A DNA stretch of 63,043 nt from Nesterenkonia haasae. GTDB taxonomy: Bacteria; Actinomycetota; Actinomycetes; Actinomycetales; Micrococcaceae. The stretch spans positions 460,046 through 523,088 of the forward strand of contig NZ_VFIE01000017.1 in the NCBI RefSeq assembly GCF_010119385.1, given 5' to 3'. The notes beneath the pieces are model-generated. The model was not told the DNA's origin and made no database searches. It worked only from the letters and a program-made list of their open reading frames with translations. Made by a program: the position numbers and the translations under genes. Below are positions 16,853 to 26,312 of the stretch, piece by piece; the stretch's first letter is position 1, and each line of letters opens with the position of its first letter.

Positions 16853-17164
16853 ATGAAGCCTGTCGACGATGTGCTTGCAGCCGCCGCGAACGAGCACGAG
16901 CCGAAGGCGCGGGCTCGCCGGGACCCTACCGCCGCCGAACGGCTGCGGAGGGTGCATGAGGCTCGGATGAACCTGCTCCGGGAAGTGGTTGGCACCTTCT
17001 GTGACGATCCTGATGAGGTCGAGGCGCGGAGCCTCCTGGCATTCTGTACTGCGATCGGCGCATCTTACCTGACTGCCGACCACGGTGATCAGACCCGTCA
17101 AGAGGTTCTCACCTGGGCGACTGAATTGCTCCTAGGCTGCCAAACCCAAGACGCGCCCCGCTAA
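16853..17164 (+). pseudogene. TetR-family regulator remnant (C-terminal domain only)
   Basis: The frame RDPTAAERLRRVHEARMNLLREVVGTFCDDPDEVEARSLLAFCTAIGASYL, ending in TRQEVLTWATELLLG, has the look of a TetR ligand-binding domain. The N-terminal helix-turn-helix is missing, and the preceding 40 codons are not TetR-like. The fragment can no longer bind DNA. It may be what remains of a regulator once linked to the exporters on the left. Confidence 0.55.
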
Positions 17165-17378
17165 GCCCACAGTGCCCAACTGGGATCCCGCCATAGGGAG
17201 ATGCGAACAAGCAGACGCATGGAAAGTGGAAGGGCATGAGAACCTGGAACGCCCACGAAAGTAGCGTCGACCTCGGCCTGTTCGGACGCTGGCCATCTGG
17301 ATTTCCGCACAGTGGTGCGGTGCGAGCCGATAAGGACCGTGATGAGCGGTGCCTTGCAGCTGCACAGTCGGCTCGGAG
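17165..17378. other. Gene-free stretch in the decayed region
   Basis: No reading frame with family features on either strand. It probably includes unrecognisable upstream sequence of the IS30-type remnant that follows. Confidence 0.4.
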
Positions 17379-17617
17379 ATGGCACGGCACACCAGGATCA
17401 CCGCAGCCACCGATATGCCGATCTACTTCGCCGACCCACACAGCACCTGGCAACGAGGCTCGGACGAAACGCCAACGGCCTGCTGAGCCAGCACTTCCCG
17501 AAAAGCACTGACCTATCGTTCTACGGCGCCGGAATCCTCGATAACGTCACCGCCAGACTCAACACCCCACCCCTCAAATGTCATGGATTCCGCAGCCCGA
17601 CACACATGGGCAACTAG
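17379..17617 (+). pseudogene. IS30-family transposase C-terminal remnant
   Basis: One frame reads ITAATDMPIYFADPHSTWQRGS. The next reads NANGLLSQHFPKSTDLSFYG and ILDNVTARLNTPP. Together these match the end of the IS30 catalytic domain (FADPHSPWQRGxNENxNGLLRQYFPKGTD), including the region around the last catalytic Glu. A frameshift separates the two parts and the N-terminal two thirds are missing. The gap 17618-17752 holds nothing further. Confidence 0.65.
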
Positions 17618-17752
17618 TTGCTCGACTCACCGCCAACAGATGCTGTTGCATCGACCGCGTGAATCAATCGACGGCGCGCGCCATAGCATCCTGAGCTCGT
17701 CGAGCGCGGTGGAGCGATGAGGATCACAGCTCCCGTGGGCCCGGTGCGGAGT

Positions 17753-18097
17753 TCAGGTGTGGGTGCCGACGTTGATCACTCGTCCAGATGAGTCGCCGTA
17801 GAAGAACCGACGTACACCCCACGTCTCGGTGGTCAGTGGATACACAATCTGGACATCCGATGCCACAGCCGCGGCGTGCGCCGCCTCGACGTCGTCGACG
17901 AAGACTGAGATGTCCGGGTTGACCGGTGCCGTTGCATCAGTTGTCATCAGACCGATCTGACGGCCGGTGTCATCGGCGAGGAAGACGATCCATTCCATAT
18001 TCATCACCACCCGCATCCCGAGTACACCGGTATGTTCGTCAATCGCGGTGGCGAGGTCGTCAACGGTTAAGACGGGCGCGATTCGCTCGATCTTCAT
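17753..18097 (-). CDS. VOC (glyoxalase/bleomycin-resistance-like) family protein
   Basis: A 114-residue protein with the beta-alpha-beta-beta-beta fold pattern of VOC proteins: APVLTVDDLATAIDEHTGVLGM, WIVFLADDTGRQIGLMTTD, DISVFVDDVEAAHAAAVAS and WGVRRFFYGDSSGRVINVGTH. These small proteins bind metals or ligands, and substrates vary widely. ATG 18097 (MKIERIAPVLTV) is chosen because the sequence before it is not VOC-like; an upstream start at 18166 is possible. It is one of the few intact genes in this part of the island. Confidence 0.75.
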   Translation of the reverse strand: MKIERIAPVLTVDDLATAIDEHTGVLGMRVVMNMEWIVFLADDTGRQIGLMTTDATAPVNPDISVFVDDVEAAHAAAVASDVQIVYPLTTETWGVRRFFYGDSSGRVINVGTHT

Positions 18098-18494
18098 TCT
18101 ACGATCCAACCACGTCCTACCGTCTCGATCCATAGATCGATTGACTACGGAACCCGGTTGAGTCACCGCTTCACATTAATGCGCGGCTGCGGCCCGCAGA
18201 TTAAGCAGCCGTTCCCTGGTGCCCGATCCTGGCTGGGGACTAAGGAAGGCCAACCACGGTTCCGGATGGTCGGTGACGCGCATTGTGATACGGTCGAGCA
18301 CCAGCCGGTCGACGGAGAGGTGGACGATCTCATTCACCCCCAAGGCGGTATCGCGGACCTCCTGCTTGCTCCGCAGCCGGGCTAACTGTGCGCTGTATCC
18401 CCGCAATAGTCGCCGGGACGGGGATTGCTCCCTCTCAACTCCGCTGACGCGGTACTCGGCCGAAGTGAGCACAGTGCCTTCAGCGTCATTGCGT
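18098..18494. other. Decayed segment with a short MobF N-terminal echo
   Basis: On the plus strand near 18415-18470 the frame GDCSLSTPLTRYSAE closely resembles the MobF N-terminus at 20540-20590 (GDRSLSTPLTRYYAE), so a second relaxase fragment lies here. On the minus strand 18176-18472 reads a 98-codon frame with protein-like composition (LRSKQEVRDTALGVNEIVHL) that I do not recognise. Neither looks like a functional gene. Confidence 0.35.
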
Positions 18495-19572
18495 TTATAG
18501 CAAGAGCCGAAGGGCTGTCGCGGCTTGGAGGGGAAGGACGCCGTTACCTAAGGCGGCGAGTTGCTGGTAGTCGGTCAGCCCACGAGCAGCGTCAGTTACC
18601 CAGCCCTGTTCGAGGCCCATCATCCACTCCACGAGCTCTGACGCAGGCCGCGGCCCCATCGCCTCATTTAAGAGCGCTGGTGCGGGCGCGGGTCGTCCGG
18701 TGATGTGTTCCCATCAGGCGATGGCTCGGGCGTAGCGTCCCTAGCTAAGAAGATGTCCTCGATTGGGGCCCACAGGGTCTCCGATTCGCCACTGTTCTTC
18801 GGTGAGCCGTGGGGCCCGTGGATGGTGAGGTCGATGATCTGATGCGACGGCGCGATCGTCCCTCGCCGTGACTTCACCTGCTCCAGGCTCTCCCCTCCAC
18901 GGGAGTAGTCTGAAGCCAACGGGGTCCGGAATAGGGCGGTGGGCGAGGACGAACACACGGAAGCGGTGGTGAGGCACCCCGACGCGAGGAACGGGTGGGC
19001 CGATCCATCGTGCAGATTGCCTGAGGTCGGCCAGGCCTCCGCATATGGCGCCCATTGCCTGAAGAGGTCGGGTTGACTCGTTTCCCAGACTCCACGGGTC
19101 GGGATCCACGTCGCGAAGGGTTGCGGTTTCGGAGTTGCGTCGGTCATCAGTTGCTCCTTCCGGGGTGGGGCGGACAGCGGGTGCCGACAGCAGCCCGCGG
19201 AGGTTTTCGATCACGACGAAATCCGGCTGCAGCGCGACGATCGCCGCAGCCATGTTCGACCAGAGGCCAGATCGGATTCCTGACGCTAGACCGGCCTGTT
19301 TGCCCACAGTTGAGACGTCCTGACATGGGAACCCGCCACAGAGAATGTCTATCGGCGGCACGTTGTTCCAGTCGATGGTGGTGACGCCGCCGGGGGCTCG
19401 GCGCCTTGGGCCTGTGATGGGCGAAGACACGGACGATGGGTTCGTTGATCTCGGAGAACCATATGGTTTCGGCGTTGAAGACGTGCTCGACGGCGAGGTC
19501 GAGGCCGCAGTATCCAGAGCACAGCGACCCGACCCGCAGGCGACGTTCCAACGAGGAGATGTTGTCGTACAT
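18495..19572 (-). pseudogene. C5-cytosine DNA methyltransferase, frameshifted
   Basis: Starts as MYDNISSLERRLRVGSLCSG with YCGLDLAVEHVF (motif I). It shifts frame near 19400 and continues IDILCGGFPCQDVS (motif IV with catalytic Cys), DFVVIENLRGLLSA (motif VI, ENV-like) and PHHRFRVFVLAH (motif VIII). It shifts again near 18930 into LFRTPLASDYSRGG, and a third time near 18670 into VEWMMGLEQGWV and LAALGNGVLPLQAA (motifs IX-X), ending at TAA 18495-18497. At least three frameshifts make it inactive. It probably once protected the element from restriction or came from a phage. Confidence 0.8.
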
Positions 19573-19842
19573 GAGGGCTCCGGCAGGTTGGTGACCCCGG
19601 ACTCGAACTCTTTCCGGAGTTCATCGCCGGGCTGGTCACCTGCTAGGTGCACAGCCCTCAGCCGCCTACCAACCGAACTCGCATGCCGACGCCCACGAAG
19701 CCGGTCCACCGTCGAGCGTCACAGCGCTAGATGTCGATGCCGCCGATGGCCCACCTGATCCCTCGTCGTCACCTAGCCTTAGATCGATCACGCGTCTTGC
19801 AACTGAGGCGGCGTGGCAGTCGACTCGTGCAAGATAGAGAAC

Positions 19843-20394
19843 ATGACGATCAGCAAAGCAGACGAACCTTGGAAGGCCGCGCGGTCCTTGGGCGATCTGG
19901 CTGCCGCGACGATCGAGTTCCTGGAAGGTCGCCTTCCAGAGACGCCGCTTCACGGCGGGCCGCCACACTCCGAGAGCTCGCCGCTCATCCCCAGCTTGGT
20001 AGCTATGAAGCGTGCAGGGTTCGTTACCACCGATTCTCAACCAGGCTGGATGGACGAGTCCACGCGTTGCACCCAGCGTGCTTATGTTGAGGGGATCTGT
20101 AACGAGTCAACCGCAGCCAAGATCACGGAAGATCTCCTAGCTGAAGATCTCGTGGTCATCTCGTTTTCACCAGGCAGCGATGTCTACAGCAGCATCGCGG
20201 TTACGGTCGACCAGGGATCGCCATTCACCTTTCTTGGCCGGTGGTCTGTAGACGAGCTGGATCACCTCCGCAATGGCCACACTCAACTTGACGCTGACCT
20301 AGATGCCGCTTGGGCACTACAGATCTTTGACCCAACTTGGGCGCGCAACGATCGCTTCTGGCCCGCCGTTCTTCGTGCACTTGCCATGGAGTGA
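19843..20394 (+). CDS. DUF6919 domain protein
   Basis: A 183-residue soluble protein of unknown function. It has the family pattern PWKAARSLGDLAAATIEFLEG, SSPLIPSLVAMKRAGFVTTDSQPG and QRAYVEGICNESTAAKI, typical of small proteins carried by actinobacterial plasmids and islands. ATG 19843 is preferred; an in-frame GTG at 19813 adds ten residues. The gene is intact between two decayed ones. Its position just upstream of the relaxase remnant fits a plasmid-derived passenger gene, but no role can be assigned. Confidence 0.65.
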   Translation: MTISKADEPWKAARSLGDLAAATIEFLEGRLPETPLHGGPPHSESSPLIPSLVAMKRAGFVTTDSQPGWMDESTRCTQRAYVEGICNESTAAKITEDLLAEDLVVISFSPGSDVYSSIAVTVDQGSPFTFLGRWSVDELDHLRNGHTQLDADLDAAWALQIFDPTWARNDRFWPAVLRALAME

Positions 20395-20468
20395 CCAGGG
20401 ACCGGTGCCCTCAGATCGCTCTCAGCCTCGGATAGGACTGTCCATCTAGTCGCAGTAAGGAGGCGACG

Positions 20469-23400
20469 GTGACGGTCTCGATGCGCGTCATGAGCTCGGG
20501 CGATGGCTACAAGTACTTGCTGCGCACCGTCGCTGCCGGTAATGGTGATCGGTCGCTGTCTACGCCGTTGACCCGCTATTACGCCGAGGAGGGGAGTCCG
20601 CCGGGCCGCTGGCTCGGGGCAGGACTACCCGCCCTCGGCGGCGGACGTATCAGTGCTGGCGATCAGGTCTCCGAGGCCCAGCTTCAGCCCCTCGTTGGGA
20701 TGGGCCGTGATCCGGTCACCGGTGAAGCGCTGGGGCATGCCTACCCACAGTACGCCTCCGTGGTTGACCGGATTTAGCAGCGGATCGCCGACCTTGACTC
20801 ATCGCTCGGGCCGGCAGCGAGAGCCGAAGCGGTGACAGCGACCGAGGCCGAGGAGACCACGTGAGGGACCCGGCGAGCTGTAGCGGGGTATGACTACACG
20901 TTCTCGATCCCGAAGTCTGCGAGCGTGTTGTAGGCGGTTGCCGATGCTGGGACGCAGGCTTTGATTGCCGATGCGCATCATCGGGCGGTTGCTGAGGTGG
21001 TGGCGTTCATGGAGCGCGAGGTTGCAGCCACCCGTACTGGCGCGTCCACTGGTGATTGTGCGGTTACGCAGGTAGACGTCGCAGTGCTCATTGCCACAGC
21101 TTTCGATCACTACGACTCGCGCGCCGGTGACCCTCGTCTGCAGACCCACGTCGTTATCAGCAACAAGGTCCGCGCCGTCCAGGACGGCAAGTGGCTCGCC
21201 CTGGACGGGAGACCGATGCACGCCGCCTCTCTCGGAGCTGTATGAGGCAGTCTTTGCCGACCACTTCACCGGCAATCGCGGTGTCGAGTGGCAGACGCGC
21301 GAGATGGGTCGGGACCGCAACTCCCACGTGGGCTATCACGAGCGTGTCCGAGGAACTGGTGGTCGAGTTTTCCTCACGCTCGCGCGACATCGATGCGGAG
21401 AAGGACCGTTTGATCGCCGCCCACGTCGAACGCCACGGGAGGCAGCCGGCCGGCGATGATCATCAAGCTCCGAGCGCAGGCCACGCTCACCACCAGGCCG
21501 GAGAAGCAGGTCCGCTCCTTGGCCGATCTGACGGCCGAATGGCGCCAGCGAGCCGGCGCCATTCTCGGCAGTGACGCGACAGAGTGGGCGCGAGCGGTGA
21601 CCGCGGACGAGACTCCGCTGTTGCTGCGTGCTGACGACATTCTTCTTGATCTCATCGCAGTTCTTGGCCGCCGAGTCGTTGAGGTGGTCGGTGAGAAGCG
21701 CTCAACATGGCGGCGGTGGAACCTCACCGCCGAAGCCGCGAGGCAGACGATGGGCTGGCGTTTCGCGACCACCGGCGACCGCGAAGCCATCGTCGGGCTC
21801 GTCGTCGATGCGGCCGAACGAGCGTCCCTGCGGCTCACGCCTCCGGAGCTGGCCTCCAGCCCTGTGCTGTTTCGGCGCGAGGACGGCACCAGCCGGTTCC
21901 GCCCCAAGCACTCCACCGTGTTACTCCTCGAAGATGCTGTTGGAAGCCGAGGACCGCCTCCTCGAACGATCACGGGCCACAACTGCTCCCACGGTGCCGC
22001 TTGCCACGGTGGAACAGATCGCGCGGCGACCCGACCGTGAAGGCCGGGTGCTCGGTGAGGACCAGGCCGATGCACTGGCGAAGGTCGCCGTTTCCGGACG
22101 GACCGTGGACGTGCTGGTCGGGCCAGCCGGCGCGGGCAAGACCACAGCCGTGTCCGCGCTGCGACAAGCCTGGGAGACCGAGCATGGTCCCGGGTCCGTG
22201 GTCGGACTCGCACCTTCGGCGGTCGCCGCGCAGGTTCTCGCCGATGACCTCGGGATCGCGACGGAGAACACGGCGAAGTGGTGGACCAACCACCTTACCC
22301 ACGGCACGACCTTCACGGCAGACCAGCTCGTCATCGTCGACGAGGCCTCCCTGGCCGGCACTTTGTCTCTGGATCGCATCACCCACCTCGCAGCGCAGGC
22401 AGGGGCCAAGGTGCTGCTGGTCGGCGACTATGCCCAGCTCCAGTCTGTCGATGCCGGCGGCGCCTTCTCCCTGCTCGTCTCTGACCGCGATGATGCACCG
22501 GAGCTGGTCGATGTGCACCGGTTCACCAATGCCTGGGAGAAGACCGCGTCCCTGAACTTGCGCCACGGGCGCAGCGAGGTCATCGACACCTACGCCGACC
22601 ACGGCCGCATCGTGGGCGGTGAGACCGAGCAGATGATGGACACCGCCTACCCCGCCTGGCGCACCGACACCCAACACGGCAAGGCCAGTGTGCTGATCGC
22701 GGACGCCAACGAGACCATCACCGCCCTGAATGCCCGCGCCCGAGCTGACCTGATCCTCGACGGCACCGTGGACGCCACCCGCGAAGCCCCGTTGCACGAC
22801 GGCACCGCCGCCGGCATCGGAGACACCGTCATCACCCGCCGCAACGACCGCCGCCTGCGCAGCGGAAAATCGTGGGTCCGCAACGGCGACCGGTGGACCG
22901 TCACCGACGTACGCCGAGACGGTTCACTCACCGCGCGGCCCGCCAGCCGACGCTGGGGCGGCTCGGTCGTCCTGCCCGCCGGCTACGTGGCCGAGCATCT
23001 CGACCTCGGCTACGCCGTGACCGCCCACCGCGCACAGGGCATCACCACCGACACCAGCCACGTCCTGGTGGACGCCTCGACCACCAGGGAGAACCTGTAC
23101 GTTGGCCTCACCCGCGGCCGCCACCACAACATCGCCTACGTCACCACCGACAAGCCCGACGACGCACACGCCGAACCGCATCCGGGCGACAACCCTGACG
23201 CCACCGCACGCAGCGTGCTCTACGGAGTGCTCCAGCACTCAGGCGCCGAACTGTCAGCCCACGAAACGATCACGGCCGAGCAGGATGCCTGGGGTTCACT
23301 CGCCCAACTCGCCGCCGAGTACGAGACCATCGCCCAAGCCGCCCAACACGACCGCTGGGCCACCCTGCTCAGAGCCTCCGGTCTCACCGATGAACAGACC

Positions 23401-24018
23401 GAAGAAGCAATCGTTTCCGATTCCTTTGGTGCGCTCTCGGCTGAACTACGACGGGCCGAGGCCAACCACCACAACGTCGAGACCCTGCTCCCCCGCCTCA
23501 TCAGCGCTCGGAGTCTCGATGACGCCGACGACATCGCCGCAGTGATTCACGACAGGGTTGCCAAAGCCACAGCACGCCCGGCTGGCTCTGGCCGCACGCG
23601 CAAGGCCCCGCGACTGATCGCCGGCCTCGTCCCCGAAGCCACCGGCACCATGAGCCCCGACATGCGCCGGGCGCTCAACGAACGCCGCGACCTCATCGAG
23701 ACCCGCGCCGACGCACTGGTCGACCAGGCGCTCAACGAGCGAACGACCTCCTGGCTGACCACACTCGGTGAACCACCTAGCGACACGAGAGCAGCGAAAA
23801 CCTGGAGACGCCAGGTGCACACCGTCGCGGCCTACCGCGACCGGTACAACATCACCAGTACCAACGCTCTCGGCCCGGTCCCGGACAGCACGGCCCAAAA
23901 GATGGACGCCGCCCGCGCCCGCGCGGCACTAGAGAGCGCTCATCGCTTGAGCGCCGGACAGGAAGCCAGGCCTCGGACGCCCCAGAAGGCGATCGACCGG
24001 CATGGGCTGGCACTGTGA
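20469..24018 (+). pseudogene. MobF (TrwC-like) conjugative relaxase/helicase, multiply frameshifted
   Basis: Pieces of one large relaxase lie in order in different frames. Residues MTVSMRVMSSGDGYKYLLRT with the GMGRDPVTGEALG segment are at 20469. DYTFSIPKSASVL follows near 20895 with nearby stops. At 20961-21245 comes FDHYDSRAGDPRLQTHVVI (relaxase histidine cluster degenerate), then YEAVFADHF and EFSSRSRDIDAEKDRLIA. From 21456 reads RSLADLTAEWR. From about 21930 to 24018 an uninterrupted frame encodes the RecD-like helicase: VGPAGAGKTTAVSAL (Walker A), LVIVDEASLAGT (Walker B), LVGDYAQLQSVDAGG and YAVTAHRAQGITTD. The gene would nick and unwind DNA for conjugation; at least four frameshifts abolish that. 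Confidence 0.85.
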
Positions 24019-24167
24019 GGCCTTCCGCCTGTCTGACCGCTCGCATACAGTGGAAGAAGAGGCAGGTCCTCCTCAACTTCGGGTCCTTCGGGACGGCCCA
24101 CTCTGTGGGCGCTCATACACGTACTGCCGCACCAGACGGCCCAACGTGCATGAGGAGATCAGACACC

Positions 24168-24551
24168 ATGTTCCGCCTACTATGGTCCGCCAGCGTCGCT
24201 ACCCGGTACTTCCTGCGCCGCTACATGCCCACCAACATCGCCCTCGATGCGATCCGCACCCGCCGAGGACTCAGATGGGGCACCCCTGCCATGCTCCTCG
24301 CCATCCCGTACCTCTACGCGGCCAGCATCTGCGTGGCGGTTGTCGAGGACGATGGTCCTGGCTGGCTCAATCTGCTGGTGATCCTGCTTGTTTGGAACGC
24401 GCTGAAGTTCGTGATCATGGGGCCCGTCAGCCTCGCGATCCTGGTAAGCACGCGCCTGTCCGAGCGACGCCAGTGGCAGATCGACACCATCTGCACTGAC
24501 ACGAATCAGATCGCTCCCACGTTCACTGCGAGGCGGCCCCACAGGGTCTGA
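24168..24551 (+). CDS. Small integral membrane protein of plasmid type
   Basis: A 127-residue protein from ATG 24168 with a GAGGAGA box upstream. It begins MFRLLWSASVATRYFLRRYM. Two strongly hydrophobic stretches follow (AMLLAIPYLYAASICVAVV and LNLLVILLVWNALKFVIMG), then a basic tail. Similar short membrane proteins accompany conjugative and mobilisable elements of actinobacteria and are sometimes labelled sulfate permease without evidence. No transport motif is visible. It lies directly after the relaxase remnant and is probably a relic of the same transfer module. Confidence 0.6.
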   Translation: MFRLLWSASVATRYFLRRYMPTNIALDAIRTRRGLRWGTPAMLLAIPYLYAASICVAVVEDDGPGWLNLLVILLVWNALKFVIMGPVSLAILVSTRLSERRQWQIDTICTDTNQIAPTFTARRPHRV

Positions 24552-24827
24552 GCCCAGCCAGATCTTCGGGGCGCGAACTACGACTCAAGCTTCATCCGCA
24601 GGTAGCTGTGGCCGCAGAGGCCCTGACTCGGTCGAAGGTCCGGTCGGACGAGTAGACTCGTCTTGGTCCGTCAGGCCAGCTCAGGGGCTGGAGTTCTGGG
24701 TTCGATTCCCATTGCTGCGGTTGCTGCGGGCGTCTTCGTGGTTCTCGTATTCACTCGGTTCGTAAGTCTGATGTTCACGCTGAACGATCCATCGGAAACC
24801 AGGAAGCACAAGGCTAAGGAGGCGCCT

Positions 24828-24920
24828 ATGAACAAAACAAGGGTAGCGCTCAATTCTCTTACTCAGACCGCGTGGGCGCTCGGGGTATCCGTATCGGCTG
24901 GTCTGCTGCTCCTGACCTGA
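24828..24920 (+). CDS. Putative 30-residue hydrophobic peptide
   Basis: ATG 24828 follows an ideal Shine-Dalgarno AAGGAGG with 5 nt spacing. The peptide starts MNKTRVALNSLTQTAWALGV and ends in a Leu-rich helix, so it would be a single-span membrane peptide. The same frame stays open upstream to about 24663 and also encodes a hydrophobic helix (VAAGVFVVLVFTRFV) but lacks a good start. It could be a toxin-like or transfer-related microprotein, or chance. Confidence 0.4.
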   Translation: MNKTRVALNSLTQTAWALGVSVSAGLLLLT

Positions 24921-24924
24921 CGGC

Positions 24925-25941
24925 TCAGACGACGACCTTCGGTTCCCAGTTGGGCGACCGGGGGAAATCGTCATCAGAGCGCCATCCCTCCGGGCACTGC
25001 CACGGCGGGCCCGTCGGCGCCTGACTGTCGTCCCACCTCCACACATCGGGGTGGCGCCGTTTGCTGCTTGTGGATGGGCGAGCTGCGTAGCCGAGGACTC
25101 GACCGGCGGGTAGCTTGTAATGCCACCAGCACCCTGTCTCATCGTCTCCAACTGTGAACGAGGCTGGGTCGAGCCCCACCTTGCGCGCGACGTCCGATCC
25201 AACCGTGCTTGCGTGGAATGCATCTTGACCCAATAGGACATCGTTCGAGTAAGCCACGTCGAAGTCCCAGGCGAACTGGTGGATCTCCGGGATGTGTCTG
25301 TCGTCGACGAATCGTCCTAGGTCGTCCACGGCTTGAGTGCCGGCCACCTGTTCTTCATGCTGTCTGCGTAGTCGCGCACCGGCATCATCAGCGACCCGCG
25401 GGAAGTACTCGGCTAGTGCTGCGACCAGCACAATCGTTTTGGTGGAGTTCACGCGCGTGGCATAGGTGAGGTCACGCCCGTGCAGGACACCGTGACGTGA
25501 GACGAGCCCGTACCTGCCCGATTCCTTGACGTCGGTAGAGAACACTCGACGGACAATCGGTAGGTTGGTCTCCATTCCTGACAAAGTCACGTCATCGAGA
25601 TAAGGATCGGTATTGGCCTTGGAGAAGAATGACTGGCCAGTCAGGTCTCTACTAATCCCATCGATCTGAGCCAGAATGATAGGAATCGACGCCTCATAAG
25701 CACGTGCTTGGTGATGGGCGATCGCCTTCTCAATTAGATTGACGCGCTCCCAGAGCACCTGCTTGAACGGATAGTGGGAATTCGACCATCGCCGGATCGG
25801 TGTCGCTGCGTGCTGGAGCCATATCCGGTTTTCGGTGTTCCAGACGTCTGTGATGACCTCATCGAGTTCGGAGGATCCGGCTCCTGTGGCCGCCAGCTTT
25901 AGAGCGCGGAGTGTGCCCTTCATGTGCCAGCGTTCGCTCAT
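24925..25941 (-). CDS. HEPN-motif protein of unknown function, candidate defence gene
   Basis: A 338-residue protein that I do not recognise as a named family. The region at residues 60-185 is helical and contains SRHGVLHGRDLTYAT, an Rx4H motif (Arg149, His154) like the catalytic site of HEPN ribonucleases, followed by a helix STKTIVLVAALAEYF. The C-terminal third has a WW-rich segment (DETGCWWHYKLPAGRVLGY and WRWDDSQ). It converges on the small membrane-peptide gene and is preceded by a 36-codon frame. Its place at the edge of the defence cluster and the HEPN-like motif suggest an abortive-infection or toxin role, which is inference. Confidence 0.6.
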   Translation of the reverse strand: MSERWHMKGTLRALKLAATGAGSSELDEVITDVWNTENRIWLQHAATPIRRWSNSHYPFKQVLWERVNLIEKAIAHHQARAYEASIPIILAQIDGISRDLTGQSFFSKANTDPYLDDVTLSGMETNLPIVRRVFSTDVKESGRYGLVSRHGVLHGRDLTYATRVNSTKTIVLVAALAEYFPRVADDAGARLRRQHEEQVAGTQAVDDLGRFVDDRHIPEIHQFAWDFDVAYSNDVLLGQDAFHASTVGSDVARKVGLDPASFTVGDDETGCWWHYKLPAGRVLGYAARPSTSSKRRHPDVWRWDDSQAPTGPPWQCPEGWRSDDDFPRSPNWEPKVVV

Positions 25942-25944
25942 CGC

Positions 25945-26055
25945 TCATCCCAAGGGAGCAAACACCGCGACAGCCTCAGCGATCTGGGCCGCGCTCGGAT
26001 GCGCGGCAACACCGAGACGCCGCGCGACCTGTTTCGCCTGCTCGGACCTACCCAT
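25945..26055 (-). CDS. 36-residue small protein upstream of the HEPN-motif gene
   Basis: ATG 26055, preceded by GAAGGA at about 9 nt, reads MGRSEQAKQVARRLGVAAHP and then a second amphipathic helix ending AVAVFAPLG before TGA at 25945-25947. The stop lies 3 bp before the start of the HEPN-motif gene, so they would be co-transcribed and coupled. It resembles a helix-turn-helix-like mini-protein; an antitoxin role is conceivable but unproven. The rest of the divergent gap to 26312 shows no gene. Confidence 0.4.
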   Translation of the reverse strand: MGRSEQAKQVARRLGVAAHPSAAQIAEAVAVFAPLG

Positions 26056-26312
26056 GCCAAGACGTCCTTCCCTGATCCCCCTAGCATCTCAGTCGAAACC
26101 GACCCTCGCCTCTGCCTCCTCGCGCGAAGTGTGTCCCTGACACGTGCCTACAACATGGCGAGCGGTCGCGGACCACATCTCTCCGGCGTTAGCACACAAT
26201 GGACGAGGCGCTACTTAGAGGCGCGGATTCTTGCCACGGCGTGTCGTCTCGTCCGCGTGGCATTCGGCTGAAATGATGATGAAGTGATCTAGGTTCGTCG
26301 GTAGGGGTCCGC

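Noticed and set aside
21374-22213. 279-codon minus-strand frame across the relaxase region
   Set aside because: Arg/Pro/Ser-rich shadow; the plus strand shows conserved MobF pieces at the same place.
24655-24722. tRNA-like T-arm (GGGTTCGATTCCC)
   Set aside because: No matching acceptor, D or anticodon arms can be drawn upstream; probably chance or an eroded attachment relic.
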